NCBI RefSeq assembly: GCF_000204055.1
Contig: NW_006768783.1
Coordinates: 1,114,071-1,178,070 of the forward strand
Direction: 5' to 3'
Length of the DNA: 64,000 nt
Source: Melampsora larici-populina 98AG31
Lineage: Eukaryota > Basidiomycota > Pucciniomycetes > Pucciniales > Melampsoraceae
The notes beneath the pieces were generated by a model. It worked only from the letters and a program-made list of their open reading frames with translations, ran no database searches and was not told the DNA's origin. This document shows, one piece after another, positions 9,088 through 20,246 of the stretch. The position numbers and the translations under genes are program-made. Numbering within the stretch: position 1 is the first letter of the stretch; each line of letters begins with the position of its first letter.

Positions 9088-11413
9088 ATGACCTCAGTAA
9101 GTACTTTTGACTCCAACTTTTATCTCCTAATCAATCAATCAACCAAGCTAACATTATATCTAACTTCCTTGGAACCTATGAATGCTAGATTGGACCTTTA
9201 GACTTTTCTTTAGCTATCTCTGAATTAGAAAAATATTCAAGAAAAGATGGTCTAAGCCTTCATGAACTCATGGATTCCACAAAGTAAGCAACTCATCTTT
9301 ACATTCCTTAACATCAAACTTTCAAAAAACACTTACCATTCTCAGTATAACAAAATGAACTTTTAATCACAGATTCGGTGGTCTGACTTACAATGACTTC
9401 CTTCTCTTACCCGGTCATATCGATTTTTCAGCATCTGACGTGAATAACATTATCAACTTGTCAAAATTCATCAACCAATGAAGGTCTGATTAATTTGTTT
9501 TCTTCAATTCAGGTTTCATTAGACTCCCGAATCACTCGGAACATTTCCCTCAAGACTCCCTTCATCAGTTCACCCATGGACACAGTCACTGAAACAGACA
9601 TGGCAATCACTATGGCTGTAAGCTTAACCCCCTCCAAAAAACAGCAAACCTATCTTGTCTTGATCCTCATAAAATATAATTTGAATTCAATCAACCGAAA
9701 AATCAGCTCTTAGGTGGAATTGGTATAATCCATCATAATATGCCAGCTCATCTTCAAGCCTCAATGGTTCGAGCGGTTAAGAAATATGAGAATGTCAGTC
9801 CAAAACACATCTTCCATTGGACCCTTTGATTCTGGCCAAGTTCGCAAAATTCTAACTAAGCTGGTTTCATACTTCTGTCATACGCTACCTTTTCCTTAGG
9901 GATTTATTACCGATCCAGTTTGCCTGGCTCCTGAAAACACTGTTGCAGATGTTTTGGCTGTCAAAGAGTCTCAAGGATTCTGTGGGATTCCTGTGACAGG
10001 TAGGTGTATATGTTTCATTTTATAATTTCATATCATAATATTTATGAAATGTTTATGCTCTTAGATACTGGAAAACTTGGTGGACTTCTAATGGGAATTG
10101 TGACCGCTCGAGACATTCAGTTTAGATCACCAGACCAACCACTCTCAGCTGTGATGACACACCTATCTGATCTCGTTGTAGGACCTCAAGGTATCACATT
10201 AGAGAAAGCCAACACTATCCTTCGTGATTGTAAGAAGGGAAAACTACCACTCGTAGACGATCAAGGTCGACTGAGATCACTTTTGGCTCGTAGCGATTTG
10301 TTGAAAAACAAGGATTATCCTCTGGCTAGTAAGAAACCTGCAAGTAAACAACTACTCTGCGGTGCCGCTGTTGGAACTCGAGAGGCGGATCGTGATCGAC
10401 TTTCACTTCTTGTTGAGGCTGGATTAGACGTAGTAGTGTTAGATTCCAGCCAGGGTAACTCGATCTACCAAATCGAAATGTTACGTTGGATCAAACAGAC
10501 TTACCCTGAATTAGATGTGATTGCTGGAAATGTGGTAACACGGGAACAAGCTGCACAACTTATCGCTGCAGGCGCTGATGGTTTAAGGATTGGTATGGGT
10601 AGTGGATCGATTTGCATTACTCAAGAAGTCTGCGCAGTAGGTCGTCCACAAGGATCAGCAGTTTATGCTGTTGCCGAGTTTGCTAGCAAGTTTGGTGTAC
10701 CTGTGATTGCAGATGGTGGGATTTCAAATGTAGGACATATCGGAAAGGCAATTGCGCTAGGAGCTTCGGGTGTGATGATGGGTGGACTTTTAGCAGGTAC
10801 AACAGAATCACCAGGAGAATATTATTACAATGAAGGTAAACGACTTAAGAAATACCGAGGGATGGGAAGTTTAGATGCTATGGAACATGGTAAAGCAGCA
10901 CAACAGGCAGTCAAAAAGGAAGCCCAAGTTTCTAAGAAGGCTGAAACGTTTGACAATGCGGCTACCTCGCGTTACTTTTCTGAAAGTGATGCTGTCCGTG
11001 TAGCACAAGTTGAGTTCATCTTTTGACTTCTACTGATCCAGGATGAATAATGAAGTCATTTGATCTCAATACTAATATTGACCACGTTTACTTTTTATAT
11101 CAGGGAGTGACGGGGGCAGTAGTAGACAAAGGATCATTAAAGAAATTTGTACCATACCTTTTTACTGGCTTACAACATTCACTCCAAGATGTTGGAATGA
11201 AATCGATTGGAGATTTAAGAAAAGGAGCTGACTCAGGTGAAGTTAGATTTGAATTAAGAACAGCTAGTGCTCAGGTTGAAGGTGGTGTACATGGACTACA
11301 CTCGTGAGTGGATTTGTCACTTCTTTTTCTTTGCGAAATAGTGTGTTTGTTCGATGAAGTTGATTTGATATTTTTGGGATTTTCTTAGGTATGAGAAACG
11401 ATTGTTTTCATGA
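9088..11413 (+). CDS. inosine-5'-monophosphate dehydrogenase, 9 exons
   Basis: Oxidises IMP to XMP with NAD+, the committed step of GTP synthesis (cytosolic tetramer). Exons: 9088-9096, 9189-9283, 9373-9439, 9513-9617, 9707-9793, 9900-9999, 10065-11008, 11104-11303, 11389-11413. All phases agree, giving 543 residues (yeast about 523). The first exon encodes only Met-Thr-Ser. Family blocks: [31 protein letters not shown], the CBS-domain insert in exons 6-7, [33 protein letters not shown] with the catalytic cysteine, [34 protein letters not shown]-like [18 protein letters not shown]. The last exon of 25 nt supplies the usual ending YEKRL. Nothing is missing; probably functional. Confidence 0.97.
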
Positions 11414-12640
11414 GAAGGATGATGATTTCTTGAATTATAACCCGTGGTTTTTGAACATGAAATTGATGGTTTGAAAAAGGAAATTCGATCAGTTTTGAAA
11501 AATTCTAAATGATGAAAAAACCTCTCAATTGTCAATTCTCTTGTTTCTTTCTCTCATAAGTACGTATATCGAATGATAGAATTGAAATCTCTTTTATATC
11601 ACTCTACGCTTTCTTTTATACATCTGATAAAGTCAGTAAAGATTCGATAATGGATTCAGTAAAAATTTGATAATGGATGCATAAATATAGATATGATGAA
11701 TGCATGATTAATAATGATTTGTTCAAACGTTTGATTTTTTTCTGAACGATCTCATCAAAAGCTTTCATGACCCTATACAGGCCCAGTTCAATTTGGCTAG
11801 ATTCTGTGAAATCGCATTGTGAGACACCGCTTTTTTACATTTAGAAAAGCGTTTCATGAAATTTGATGTTTCGTGAGGAGAGTGGTAATCAAGCGTTTGA
11901 TTACTTTGTAATTAAAGACGGATGGATCACTTTCCATTCCTTCCAAACGGGGGGGTCAAATGTGGACTTTCCCATCTCTTCTGATTCGACCTTCAAAAGT
12001 CCATTCATTGCTATCATGTCTAGTTCTTCGAGTTCTGACTCTGATGTATCATCAATATCATTTTGACCTGCAATGGAACTTCTCAAGGTCATTATCAAAG
12101 CCGGAACCAAATTCTTGTCTTCAATAAGCACATAAAAAACCCTGTAGAACATCAAAGCTTTGAGGAAATCACCATACACAAGAGATCCTCGAAGGCAGTG
12201 ATGTTTGATTACAAGAGTTATGTTGGATGAACAGGCTTGCCTAGGTCAGGTTGAGGGCGTGTCCTTTTTTCAAAAGGGCTTCAGGACCGTGTCTAGGCGC
12301 CACTGGGTGCATTAGGCATTCTTTTTTGGTAAAGAACAACTTTTTCCCACAAGGATTGGGGGTTTTGAGGGTTTTGAAGGCAAAATTTGTCCAACTTCTT
12401 GATCCCACTCCTCACAGCTTTTGAATTGAGGTGAATGCTTGATCTTGGCATTTCCAATTGAAAATGGTGCAATCTTTAGTTAGACTGAGAGCAACCAAGC
12501 AGTTTCCCTAACCAGGAAGCAGGTAAACCCAGTATGGTACTTTTGGGTGTGCTTACCTACTTTCTGATCAGTTTTCTGGATGTGCCCGCACCTTTTGGCC
12601 CATTTTTTCAGATACACCTCCAGCATGACCTCAAGGGAAT
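11414..12640. other. intergenic, no confident gene
   Basis: The first few hundred bases are AT-rich and probably hold the IMPDH 3' end. A 92-codon minus frame (12179-11901) has an acidic middle (DDTSESELEEL) but no family I recognise. A GC-richer patch at 12250-12310 resembles, weakly, sequence inside the 47.3-kb transposon end. Confidence 0.4.
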
Positions 12641-12686
12641 GATGAAAGCTCTTGAAGGCAAGCTTGCTGTCCACCGTCAAAACAGC

Positions 12687-13320
12687 ATGACAGTTGAAGA
12701 ACAAGTCATGATTGTTTATATGTCATTGGCAGCTCTGGTTCTAATCAAGTTGCTGGATAGCACTTTTGACGGTCCAGTCACACAATTAGCAAATACTGTA
12801 ACAATGTCTGCCATGCCATTACCTCCCTTGAATACACACTACCAATGTGAAAGAATTTTTATTTGGGAAAAGTGATTACATTTAGAGCAAGAAATGATTG
12901 AAAATGCACTAAATCAGCATTGAATCAGTGTTATTAGGTATCAAACCAGCATTTTCAATCATTCAATGCATTAAATGTAATAATTTTTTCCTTGGGAAAA
13001 CTAATTTATGCTGGTAGTGCCATATACATTGTTCTACCTACCAGAGGGAAGATATGCCCAAGAGAAATTAGATATAACCCTTGTTTCACTCCTTACTTCA
13101 ACAAATGTGTGAGTGCTATTGATGGCACCCACATTCCTTGTGTTGTTCCTGCTGATTGACAACCAGCCTATCAAAACCAAGCATCACTCACCCAAAATGG
13201 CTTAGCAGTGTGTTCATTTGACATGATGTTCACATTTGTGTACGCTGGCTCAGAAGGCACACATCACAGCCCCCAACTACTGGTTGCTGGTAGCCCAGTG
13301 CACCCCATGAGTTCAAACTT
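12687..13320 (+). pseudogene. PIF/Harbinger transposase relic
   Basis: Fragments in order match Harbinger nucleases: MTVEEQVMI, then after a frameshift SSHTISKYCNNV, then after an inserted MITE YIVLPT, PYFNKCVSAIDGTHIPCVVPAD with the first catalytic aspartate in IDGTH, a stop, QPAYQNQASLTQNGLAVCSFDMMFTFVYAG. At least one frameshift and three in-frame stops are visible, so the protein cannot be made. Its terminal repeats were not located with confidence. Confidence 0.85.
12837..13019. mobile_element. 183-bp MITE nested in the Harbinger relic
   Basis: Left end CACTACCAATGTG; right end is the complement of CACTACCAGCAT. Both ends are followed inward by a purine-rich stretch and TTACATTTA. The transposase reading resumes on the far side (ITSL before, YIVLPT after), which fixes the insertion inside a former gene. 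A related copy is at 55106-55296. Flanking trinucleotides are ACA and CCA, so the target duplication is imperfect. Confidence 0.75.
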
Positions 13321-13465
13321 TTTTCAAAGTAATGCGTGTCTGCTATCAAGATGGTATGGATCAGTTGCAACAAAATGTGCAATACCACAAAAATTGAGAT
13401 GATGTCATATGACCTCATGAATCTGTACAAAAAGGCACCCCTAATTCCCCACCAAGAATATAGGA

Positions 13466-13595
13466 TGCCACTATTTAGAGCCCTTGGAGCAGTATCCAGT
13501 GCCCCTTCTTGGGTTGGACACTGGGCTACAAGCAATTTAGCAGTCTCTTTATAAACATGGAGCTTTTTTTCAAGAAAAGGGGGCTCCATCTTTAT
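13466..13595 (+). repeat. left terminus of a hAT-like element family
   Basis: Reads GGATGCCACTATTTAGAGCCC and stays similar for over 100 bases to the complement of the right end of the element at 45694-47421, through GTATCCAGTGCCCC and TTGGGTTGGACACTGG to a run ending GGGGGCTCC. No matching right end was found nearby, so it is a solo or truncated end. Confidence 0.65.
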
Positions 13596-14480
13596 GACAA
13601 AATTTACCCCTACATATTTATCCTCCATTGGCCTTGCCATTTTGATTTCTACGCCTACATATTTTGGACAGTATAAGTATAAGGATAGAAACTAAGAAAC
13701 AATCTCAAAGTAAAAGCAAAGGTTCTTAGTTTTGTCACTACAGCATGTGACAAGCCACAATTGAGCTTGAGTACACAAGATGGTAGGCATGGCATACTTA
13801 AACACAAGATAAATTGAAGGATGGAATGCATAGGTAGAGGGTTCATACAACATAAGGAATAATTGTGGGAGAGTTGTTCATAAGACATAAGAGGGCACAG
13901 AGGTGTCACAAAAAGAAAGAGAACAGAGCTAGAAAACAGAAACAAACAAGGACAGGAGAGCTACAAAAACAAACACAAACAGAAACACAACTATAAAGTG
14001 TAGTTCTTTGGCTACCTCAATGACCACTCCATTTTTACTACTATCTTCAGATTGGGGCATTTTGGGTTTTGGTTGAGTCAAGTGGTGTCCGGAAGAATGG
14101 CAATGTTGGAAGAAGGTAGTTGAAGATGATCAGAGGGGTTTGTAGGAATCTGTACATAGAGAGGGACTTATCATGAATTTAACAAGATCCACACAATAGA
14201 GAGGAACTTGTCCAATTTTCAGAAAAAGATTTGAAAGAAAAGAGTCAAAAGAAATCACAGAATATTATTTCTATGTAGAAGAATGAACTTTGATTGAATG
14301 CTTGGAATGTGATCAAGAATCACATCTTAAAAGCATTCAGTAATTTTTAAAATGCTTGTAAATAACATAGCAACCACATTTCACTGAATGTGATTTCTGT
14401 ACATCACAGACTGCAAGATTTCACCAGGATTGCTTAAGTGAACACAGCCTACATACCAATCATGTCCTGTATGGTTAATC
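13596..14480. other. no gene recognised
   Basis: AT-rich DNA with short direct repeats of CCTACATATTT near 13610 and 13653. Short minus-strand frames (13655-13945) are low-complexity and resemble no protein family. Confidence 0.5.
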
Positions 14481-14483
14481 TAG

Positions 14484-14735
14484 GGCTGTGACTCACGTTG
14501 TGGGTGCGGCCAACGTTGGACCAACAGCGCTACTGGAACACAGCGGGTTCAGCTGCGTTTCACGGGCCTGTCAACGCAGCGCCAAAAAGCTGCGCTGCAG
14601 GGGCCCGGGAATCCCATTTTTTTATCCGCTGCGTTCCTGCTGCGTTGCCGGTCCCCGGGTAAACAGCGAGTTGCGCTTTTGGCCAGCTGTACCGCTGCCA
14701 GCGGTACAGCGGTACAGCAGGTCGAGTACTTGTGT
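14484..14735. repeat. GC-rich GCAGCG-type repeat patch
   Basis: Sharply GC-rich against an AT-rich background, with many overlapping GCAGCG, GCTGCG and CAGCGGTACAGCGGTACAGC units. The start (GTGCGGCCAACGTTGGACC) resembles the complement of 39950-39975. Similar patches form the subterminal regions of the element at 20247-21513, so this may be the end of a degenerate relative. Overlapping ORFs are artefacts of composition. Confidence 0.5.
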
Positions 14736-15069
14736 AGGGTCCCAAAGGACCACAAAATGAGCAACAAAACACAGCAACCACCCTAGACCACCCCTTCCTT
14801 CCCACCCAGTACCACCCCTTCCGTCACAATTTCCCAGTTTGGAGCCGCCCACATCACCCTTTCCACCACTCAATACGCAAAAGCTTGCCCCAATAAAACA
14901 AAGTGACCTAAAATGGTTTGCAAGGAACACCATCAAGATCAATCGATCCGCCTGGCATTCCTAATAAAGAGTCTAGGTAAGACACCGTTTTAACTTTTTC
15001 CAACCTCTATCCCTCGCTCATCATATTGAACAAAAAAATACAATAACCCCCAAATCCATTCATATCAAC
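14736..15069. other. no gene recognised
   Basis: C-rich then AT-rich sequence between the GC-rich patch and the 5' LTR of the Gypsy element. Nothing coding is seen. Confidence 0.5.
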
Positions 15070-15233
15070 TGTTATGAGCCCATAAGGATAATATGCTTGT
15101 ATGCTACTATTGAGATCTCACTCTACTTGAGTCCTGCGAGTCAGAGATTTTACATTCTCACGTTGCAATCTTATTATAGTACAAGGACACCTTTTAGTAG
15201 ACCCTTGATTGCCAACTCACAAGGTCCTAATAT
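15070..15233 (+). repeat. 5' LTR (minimum extent)
   Basis: Identical to 22189-22351 except for a few bases. The 5' LTR probably continues beyond 15233, perhaps to about 15350 where TGTATCAGA resembles the common methionine-tRNA primer site, but the truncated 3' copy does not allow a test. Confidence 0.8.
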
Positions 15234-15591
15234 ATTGCAACGCCTATTCTCAAGATCAACCGGCTACAACAGATCTCGAGCATCAACAAAGAAGAAGAAG
15301 ATCAATCAAAAAGTTAAGAAGAAAAAGTCTAAAGATTAGTTAGAGTTCAAGATCTGTATCAGAATCAAAGTTTAAAAGTAGTTTAACTCCGCAATCCGAA
15401 CAAAATTAAAGTATTGAAGATTATCATATTCCATCAAGTAGTTCATCATCCGCAAGTAAAGTTATATCACCACTGAATCACATGCAATCTCATTCACAAC
15501 ACCAAACTTCAAAGTACCTTGTTCTTCGACTTCAGAGTCAAGTAACCTTTCAACAAAATCTAGCGAGGTCTTCCACAAACTTGAAGAGAAC

Positions 15592-16563
15592 GTGATGGAA
15601 CCACAACCTGACCCAACCATAGCTGAAGTCTTGCGGCAATTAAATCAATTGACAACACAATTTGCCAAAGTCAAAGCCAGCCTAGCTGATGAAACGCAGA
15701 AACGCCACGAAGCGGAAGTTCAGCTCCATCAGTATGAGACGAGCAATATTCAAACCTCTTCCTCATCTGATCAACCGGCTGACCCGTCAAATCCTGTACC
15801 TGTACAACCTGTCTATGTCAATTAAACTGTGCAACCACGTCAACCAAAAATGTCAACCCCCGATAAATTCAATGGAAGCAAGGGCTCTAAAGCTGAAGTC
15901 TTCATGAATCAGCTTGGATTGTATATGCAATTGAACAATCACTTATTCGCAAATGATCAGGCTAAAGTCGCCTTCGCATTATTGTACACATCAGGAAAAG
16001 CTAGCATTTGGGGTCAAAGTTTGACCAATCAACTTTTAGATCCTGAATCGTCTGAATCGGTAACTTGGACTAAGTTTATCACCTCTTTTATAGCTACCTT
16101 CTTCGATTCAGAAAGAGTATCGAAAGCTGAAAAAGAAATACGAGAATTAAAACAGAAAGGATCAGTTGCGGATTATTGGATACAATTTTCGGAGTTAGCA
16201 TTAGTAATCAAATGGCCTCAAAATATATTAATGTCTCATTTTGAACAAGACTTAAAGAGGGAAATCACAGTTTATATGATCAAGGATGTATTCAACAACA
16301 CCAAAGAGATGTTGCAATTTGTGATCAAACTAGATAATAAATTAAATCGACACACAAATGAAACTAGTTACTCATTTTCAACACCTCCATCAAATCCTGT
16401 TTTGTGAGTAAATCCCGACGCCATGGACTGCTCAGCGTACAAGTTAAACATATCTAACAAGGAGTACAAACGTAGAGGGAGCATGAAGGCGTGTTACAAA
16501 TGTGGGAAAACAGGACATTACATTGCTGATTGCTTTGTTGGTAAACGTGGAAGGATGTGGAAT
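15592..16563 (+). pseudogene. Gypsy gag (capsid and zinc knuckle), stop-interrupted
   Basis: Forms the particle and binds RNA. A coiled-coil-like N-terminus is followed by an in-frame TAA at 15823, then a capsid region (KFNGSKGSKAEVFMNQLGLY) to a TGA at 16405. In the same frame a CCHC zinc knuckle follows (CYKCGKTGHYIADC, about 16495-16536) and then another TAA. All three parts share one reading frame, so the stops interrupt what was a single protein. Confidence 0.85.
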
Positions 16564-16727
16564 TAATCAGGATTTAAAAATGATTCAAATTCAGGGTTTA
16601 AGAATGATTCAAATGAAAGTAAATTAAAGGCAAGGATAGCTGAATTAGAAGGACAATTAGGAAGTAGTAGTAGTGCTGCAGGCAGTGGTAGTAGAGCTGA
16701 ATTGTCAAAAAATGGCAAAGCTCGGGA

Positions 16728-17144
16728 GTGAATGTTGTGCCTCCCCCGAGCAACGAGAAAGTGGGTTTAGAATTAGGTGACATTAGTAATCTTGAAATGA
16801 AAGATACCAGAATCATTGCTAAACTGTCCCTTTACGGCCCACAAACTGCCACAACCAAACAAGTACGAGCCCTAGTAGATAGCGGCGCTACTCATGAAGC
16901 GGTGACTGAGAGCCTTGTAAGAGAATTAAGTCTTTTCACCACCCCTCTGCAAGAATCACAAAGCGTGGTGGGTTTTAGCGGTGTAGAATCTAAAGTAAAT
17001 GATGTAGGAAAATACTTCATCAACTGTGCCAAGAACCCAACAACTTTCATTGTCACTGAATTACGAGACAAGTACGATGTAATCCTTGGAATGCCATGGA
17101 TCAAAAAAATTATCAGATTATCAACTGGGAAGACAGCAAATTAG
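16728..17144 (+). pseudogene. Gypsy aspartic protease segment
   Basis: Contains ALVDSGATHEAV with the active-site DSGA and a C-terminal VILGMPW, the retropepsin hallmarks. There is no ATG at the start, and its frame differs from gag. It runs out of frame at a run of seven A's near 17104; reading PWIKKNYQIINW needs a shift into the next frame, so it was once continuous with the reverse transcriptase. Confidence 0.85.
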
Positions 17145-18682
17145 AAGACTCGACTCATGCCATTGCAGTTGTTGAAGCAACATCGTCAGTTCCGAAAGAA
17201 TCCTCGAATGACTACCCTTTGGAGCCAGAGAGGCAAGTTAGGAATTGTGACGAGGGGGTGGAGTTTGTAAACTCATTAACACCCCCGCAATGTGAGTTTG
17301 CTACTTCTCCAATTCCTCCATTTCCTGAAGCAGCTGGCAAGCGGACTCCCTTTCTAGAATTCTCAACCAATGAACCACCAAAGGACGTCAATCAGGTTTT
17401 ACCAAAGGACTCTCACATTGCAGCTTCTTCAAATCCGAAATCAACCTCTATGGATCAAGTGATACCTATGGGGAACACTAGGAAATTTGAAGAGGGGGTG
17501 GAGTGTTTAAGCTCGTCAACACCCCCGCAATGTGAGTTTGATATTTCCCACTCACCATATGTCAAAGAAGCGACTGGCAAGCGCTCCTTTCCTCTGAATT
17601 TAAGGCCGCAGACTCATAGATCGAACTCAAAACACCTGATATTGACACCGAGACGATTATATGCCAAAGAAATAGGTATAACCAGAACCCCTCAACTGAG
17701 CATAGCAGCTGCAAAAACGCCGTGGAACGTATCAGCTAAATTAGCGGCTGAAAACGCAAAGAACACACCGGAAAAAACGGAAAAGGAGCTTGTCCCAAAG
17801 TGCTATCACAAATACTTGGGAATGTTCAAAAAGAGCAATGCAAACGTCTTGCCCCCTCACCGTCCATACGATTTCAGAGTCGGTTTACTTCCAAACGCGG
17901 TCCCACAAGCTGGAAGGGTAATACCCCTCTCTCCAAAGGAAGATGAAGTACTTTGTGAGATGCTGGAAAAAGGTCTAGCTAATGGAACAATTTGCCAAAC
18001 CACGTCACCATGGGCCGCACCTGTACTATTCACAGGGAAAAAATATGGCAACCTCTGGCCTTGTTTCGATTACCAACGACTGAATGCTTTAACTGTCAAA
18101 AATAAATACCCTTTACCACTCACAATGGAGTTAATAGACAGCCTATTGGACGCTGACAGATTCACGAGCCTGGACAAGAGAAATGGATACAATAACTTGC
18201 GTGTACGAGAGGGTGACAAGGCCAAACTAGCATTTATCTGCAAAGCTGGACAGTTCGAACCTTTGACAATGCCATTTGGGCCTACAGGTGCTCCTGGATT
18301 TTTTCAATTTTTCATTCAGGACATACTCAAGGCTCACATAGGACGAGATGTAGCAGCATATCTGGATGACATCTTAATTTATACAAAACCCGGAGAGGAC
18401 CATGAGGCTAGAGTTAAAGAAATATTGGACATCCTCAAAGCGCAGAATGTTTGGTTAAAACCCAAAAAATGCAAATTTTCTCAAACTGAAGTATCCCACC
18501 TAGGATTAATCATATCAAAAAATCAGATTAAGATGGATGCCACCAAAGTTGAAGCCGTGAAGAACTGGCCAGTCCCACAAAACGTAACCAAAGTGCAAAT
18601 CTTCCTTGGGTTTGCAAACCTTTATCACCGATTTACATCTCATTTTTCAAAAATTGCGAAGCCCCTGCATGAACTGTTGTAA
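17096..18682 (+). pseudogene. Gypsy reverse transcriptase
   Basis: Copies the RNA into DNA. A long spacer with two related copies of an EGVEF/ECL...SSTPPQCEF segment precedes the polymerase. RT motifs: GTICQTTSPWAAPVLF, FDYQRLNALTVKNKYPLP, FTSLDKRNGYNNLRV, TMPFGPTGAPGFFQ, and the catalytic AAYLDDILIYT. It stops at 18680 after PLHELL. The next bases appear to have lost about 40-50 nt relative to a typical RT-RNase H junction, so the polyprotein is broken here. Confidence 0.92.
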
Positions 18683-18793
18683 AGTTTGAATGGACCGGAC
18701 CTAGACAGGAAGCATTAGATTGCCAATCCGTATCGACCCTTTATTCTGGAGTGTGATTGCTCCGATTTTGCGTTAGGAGCAGTCCTATCCCAG

Positions 18794-20176
18794 GTGTCAG
18801 CGGACAACGACAAACTCCATCCAGTCGCATACTTATCAAGGTCTTTAATTCAGGCTGAACGTAATTATGAAATATTCAATAAGGAGTTATTAGCAGTTGT
18901 CAGTGCCTTCAAAGAGTGGAGACAATATTTAGAAGGAAATCCTGGCAAGCTAAGTGTAATTGTCTATACGGATCACAAGAACCTGCAGTCCCTGATGACT
19001 ACAAAGGAACTGACACGTCGTCAAGCCAGGTGGGCCAAAGTGCTGGAAAGGTTTGACTTTGAAATCAGATTTAGACCGGGAAAGCAATCAACAAAGCCCA
19101 ATGCCCTATCACGCCGACCTGATCTAGCGCCGAGCAAGGACGAAAAACTGACATTTGGACAAATGCTGAAGCCACATAACTTTCCGAGTGATGCTTTTAT
19201 TGACGAATTTGATGCTCTTGAATCATGGTTTGTACCAGAAAGCAAAGTTGATGGTGGGAATGAAGAAATCGAAATTGATATGACTGAAATTATGCAACTA
19301 GAAGATAAGGAAGAAGATGAAGAGTTAGCGTGCAATGACACTCAGATAATGGAAGAAGTGAAGAGAGTGTCAAAGGAAGATCCGAGAGTGAATGAGATCA
19401 TGCAACTATACAAGGACATACGTCCTAACTCAAAGCACCTAGACGGATACTCAATGTCAAATGGTCTACTCTATTTCAGAGGATGGATAGTAGTGCCTAA
19501 CAATGCTAACATGAAATTTCAGATCCTCAAGTCGAGACACGATAGTCTGATGGTAGGACATCCAGGTCAATCAAGAACACTAGCCCCAGTCAAGCGCACT
19601 TATCACTGGCCTTCTATGAAGGCGTACGTAAACAAATACGTTGATGGCTGTCAATCATGCCAACGAGTGAAACCACGGACAACTAAGCAGTTAGGAACTC
19701 TACAACCCCTACCAATACCCAAGGGCCCGTGGATGGATGTGTGCTATGACCTAATAACAGACCTACCGGAATCAGAGGGGAGTGACTCAATCTTAACAGT
19801 AGTAGATAGATTGACAAAGATGGCTCATTTCATCAATTGTAAAAAATCTATGAAATCTGATGAACTAGTGACGCTGATGATACAGCACGTGTGGAAGTTG
19901 CACGGCACGCCTCAAACAATCACTTCTGACAGAGGAAGTGTGTTCATATTGACAATCACCAAACAGATCAACAAGAAATTAGGAATCAAAACTCAATCAT
20001 CAACAGTGTACCACCCGCAAACCGACGGACAGTCTGAAATAACAAACAAAGCGGTGGAACAATATATTTGTCACTTTGCAAATTATATGCAAGACAACTG
20101 GGTTTCACTATTACCAACAGCAGAATTTTCCTATAACAATAACTTTCACATATCCATAGGAATGTCTCCATTTTGA
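18794..20176 (+). pseudogene. Gypsy RNase H and integrase
   Basis: RNase H-like region: HPVAYLSRSL, NYEIFNKELLAVV, VYTDHKNLQSLM, RFDFEIRFRPGKQS, NALSRRPD. Integrase: zinc-binding HDSLMVGHPGQSRT...CQSCQRVK, then the core with VDRLTKMAHFI, SDRGSVF and YHPQTDGQSE. A stop follows SPF at 20174-20176. Beyond it the same protein continues in degenerate form up to the inserted element at 20247 and resumes at 21521 (KCAMEEAQETMKLWFDKK). Confidence 0.92.
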
Positions 20177-20246
20177 GCTAACTATGGTTTTGATGCAAAC
20201 TTCACAGGAATAGCGTCAACTGAGCAGTGTTTACCAACAGTGGAAG

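Noticed and set aside
12250..13590. Terminal inverted repeats for the Harbinger relic (12250 against 13590)
   Set aside because: The similarity is limited to a T-run followed by AAAAGGG; the 13466-13595 sequence is better explained as the left end of the hAT-like family seen at 45694.
18682..18794. An intron or programmed frameshift between reverse transcriptase and RNase H
   Set aside because: The bases between encode fragments of the expected protein in several frames with some missing, which points to a deletion and decay.
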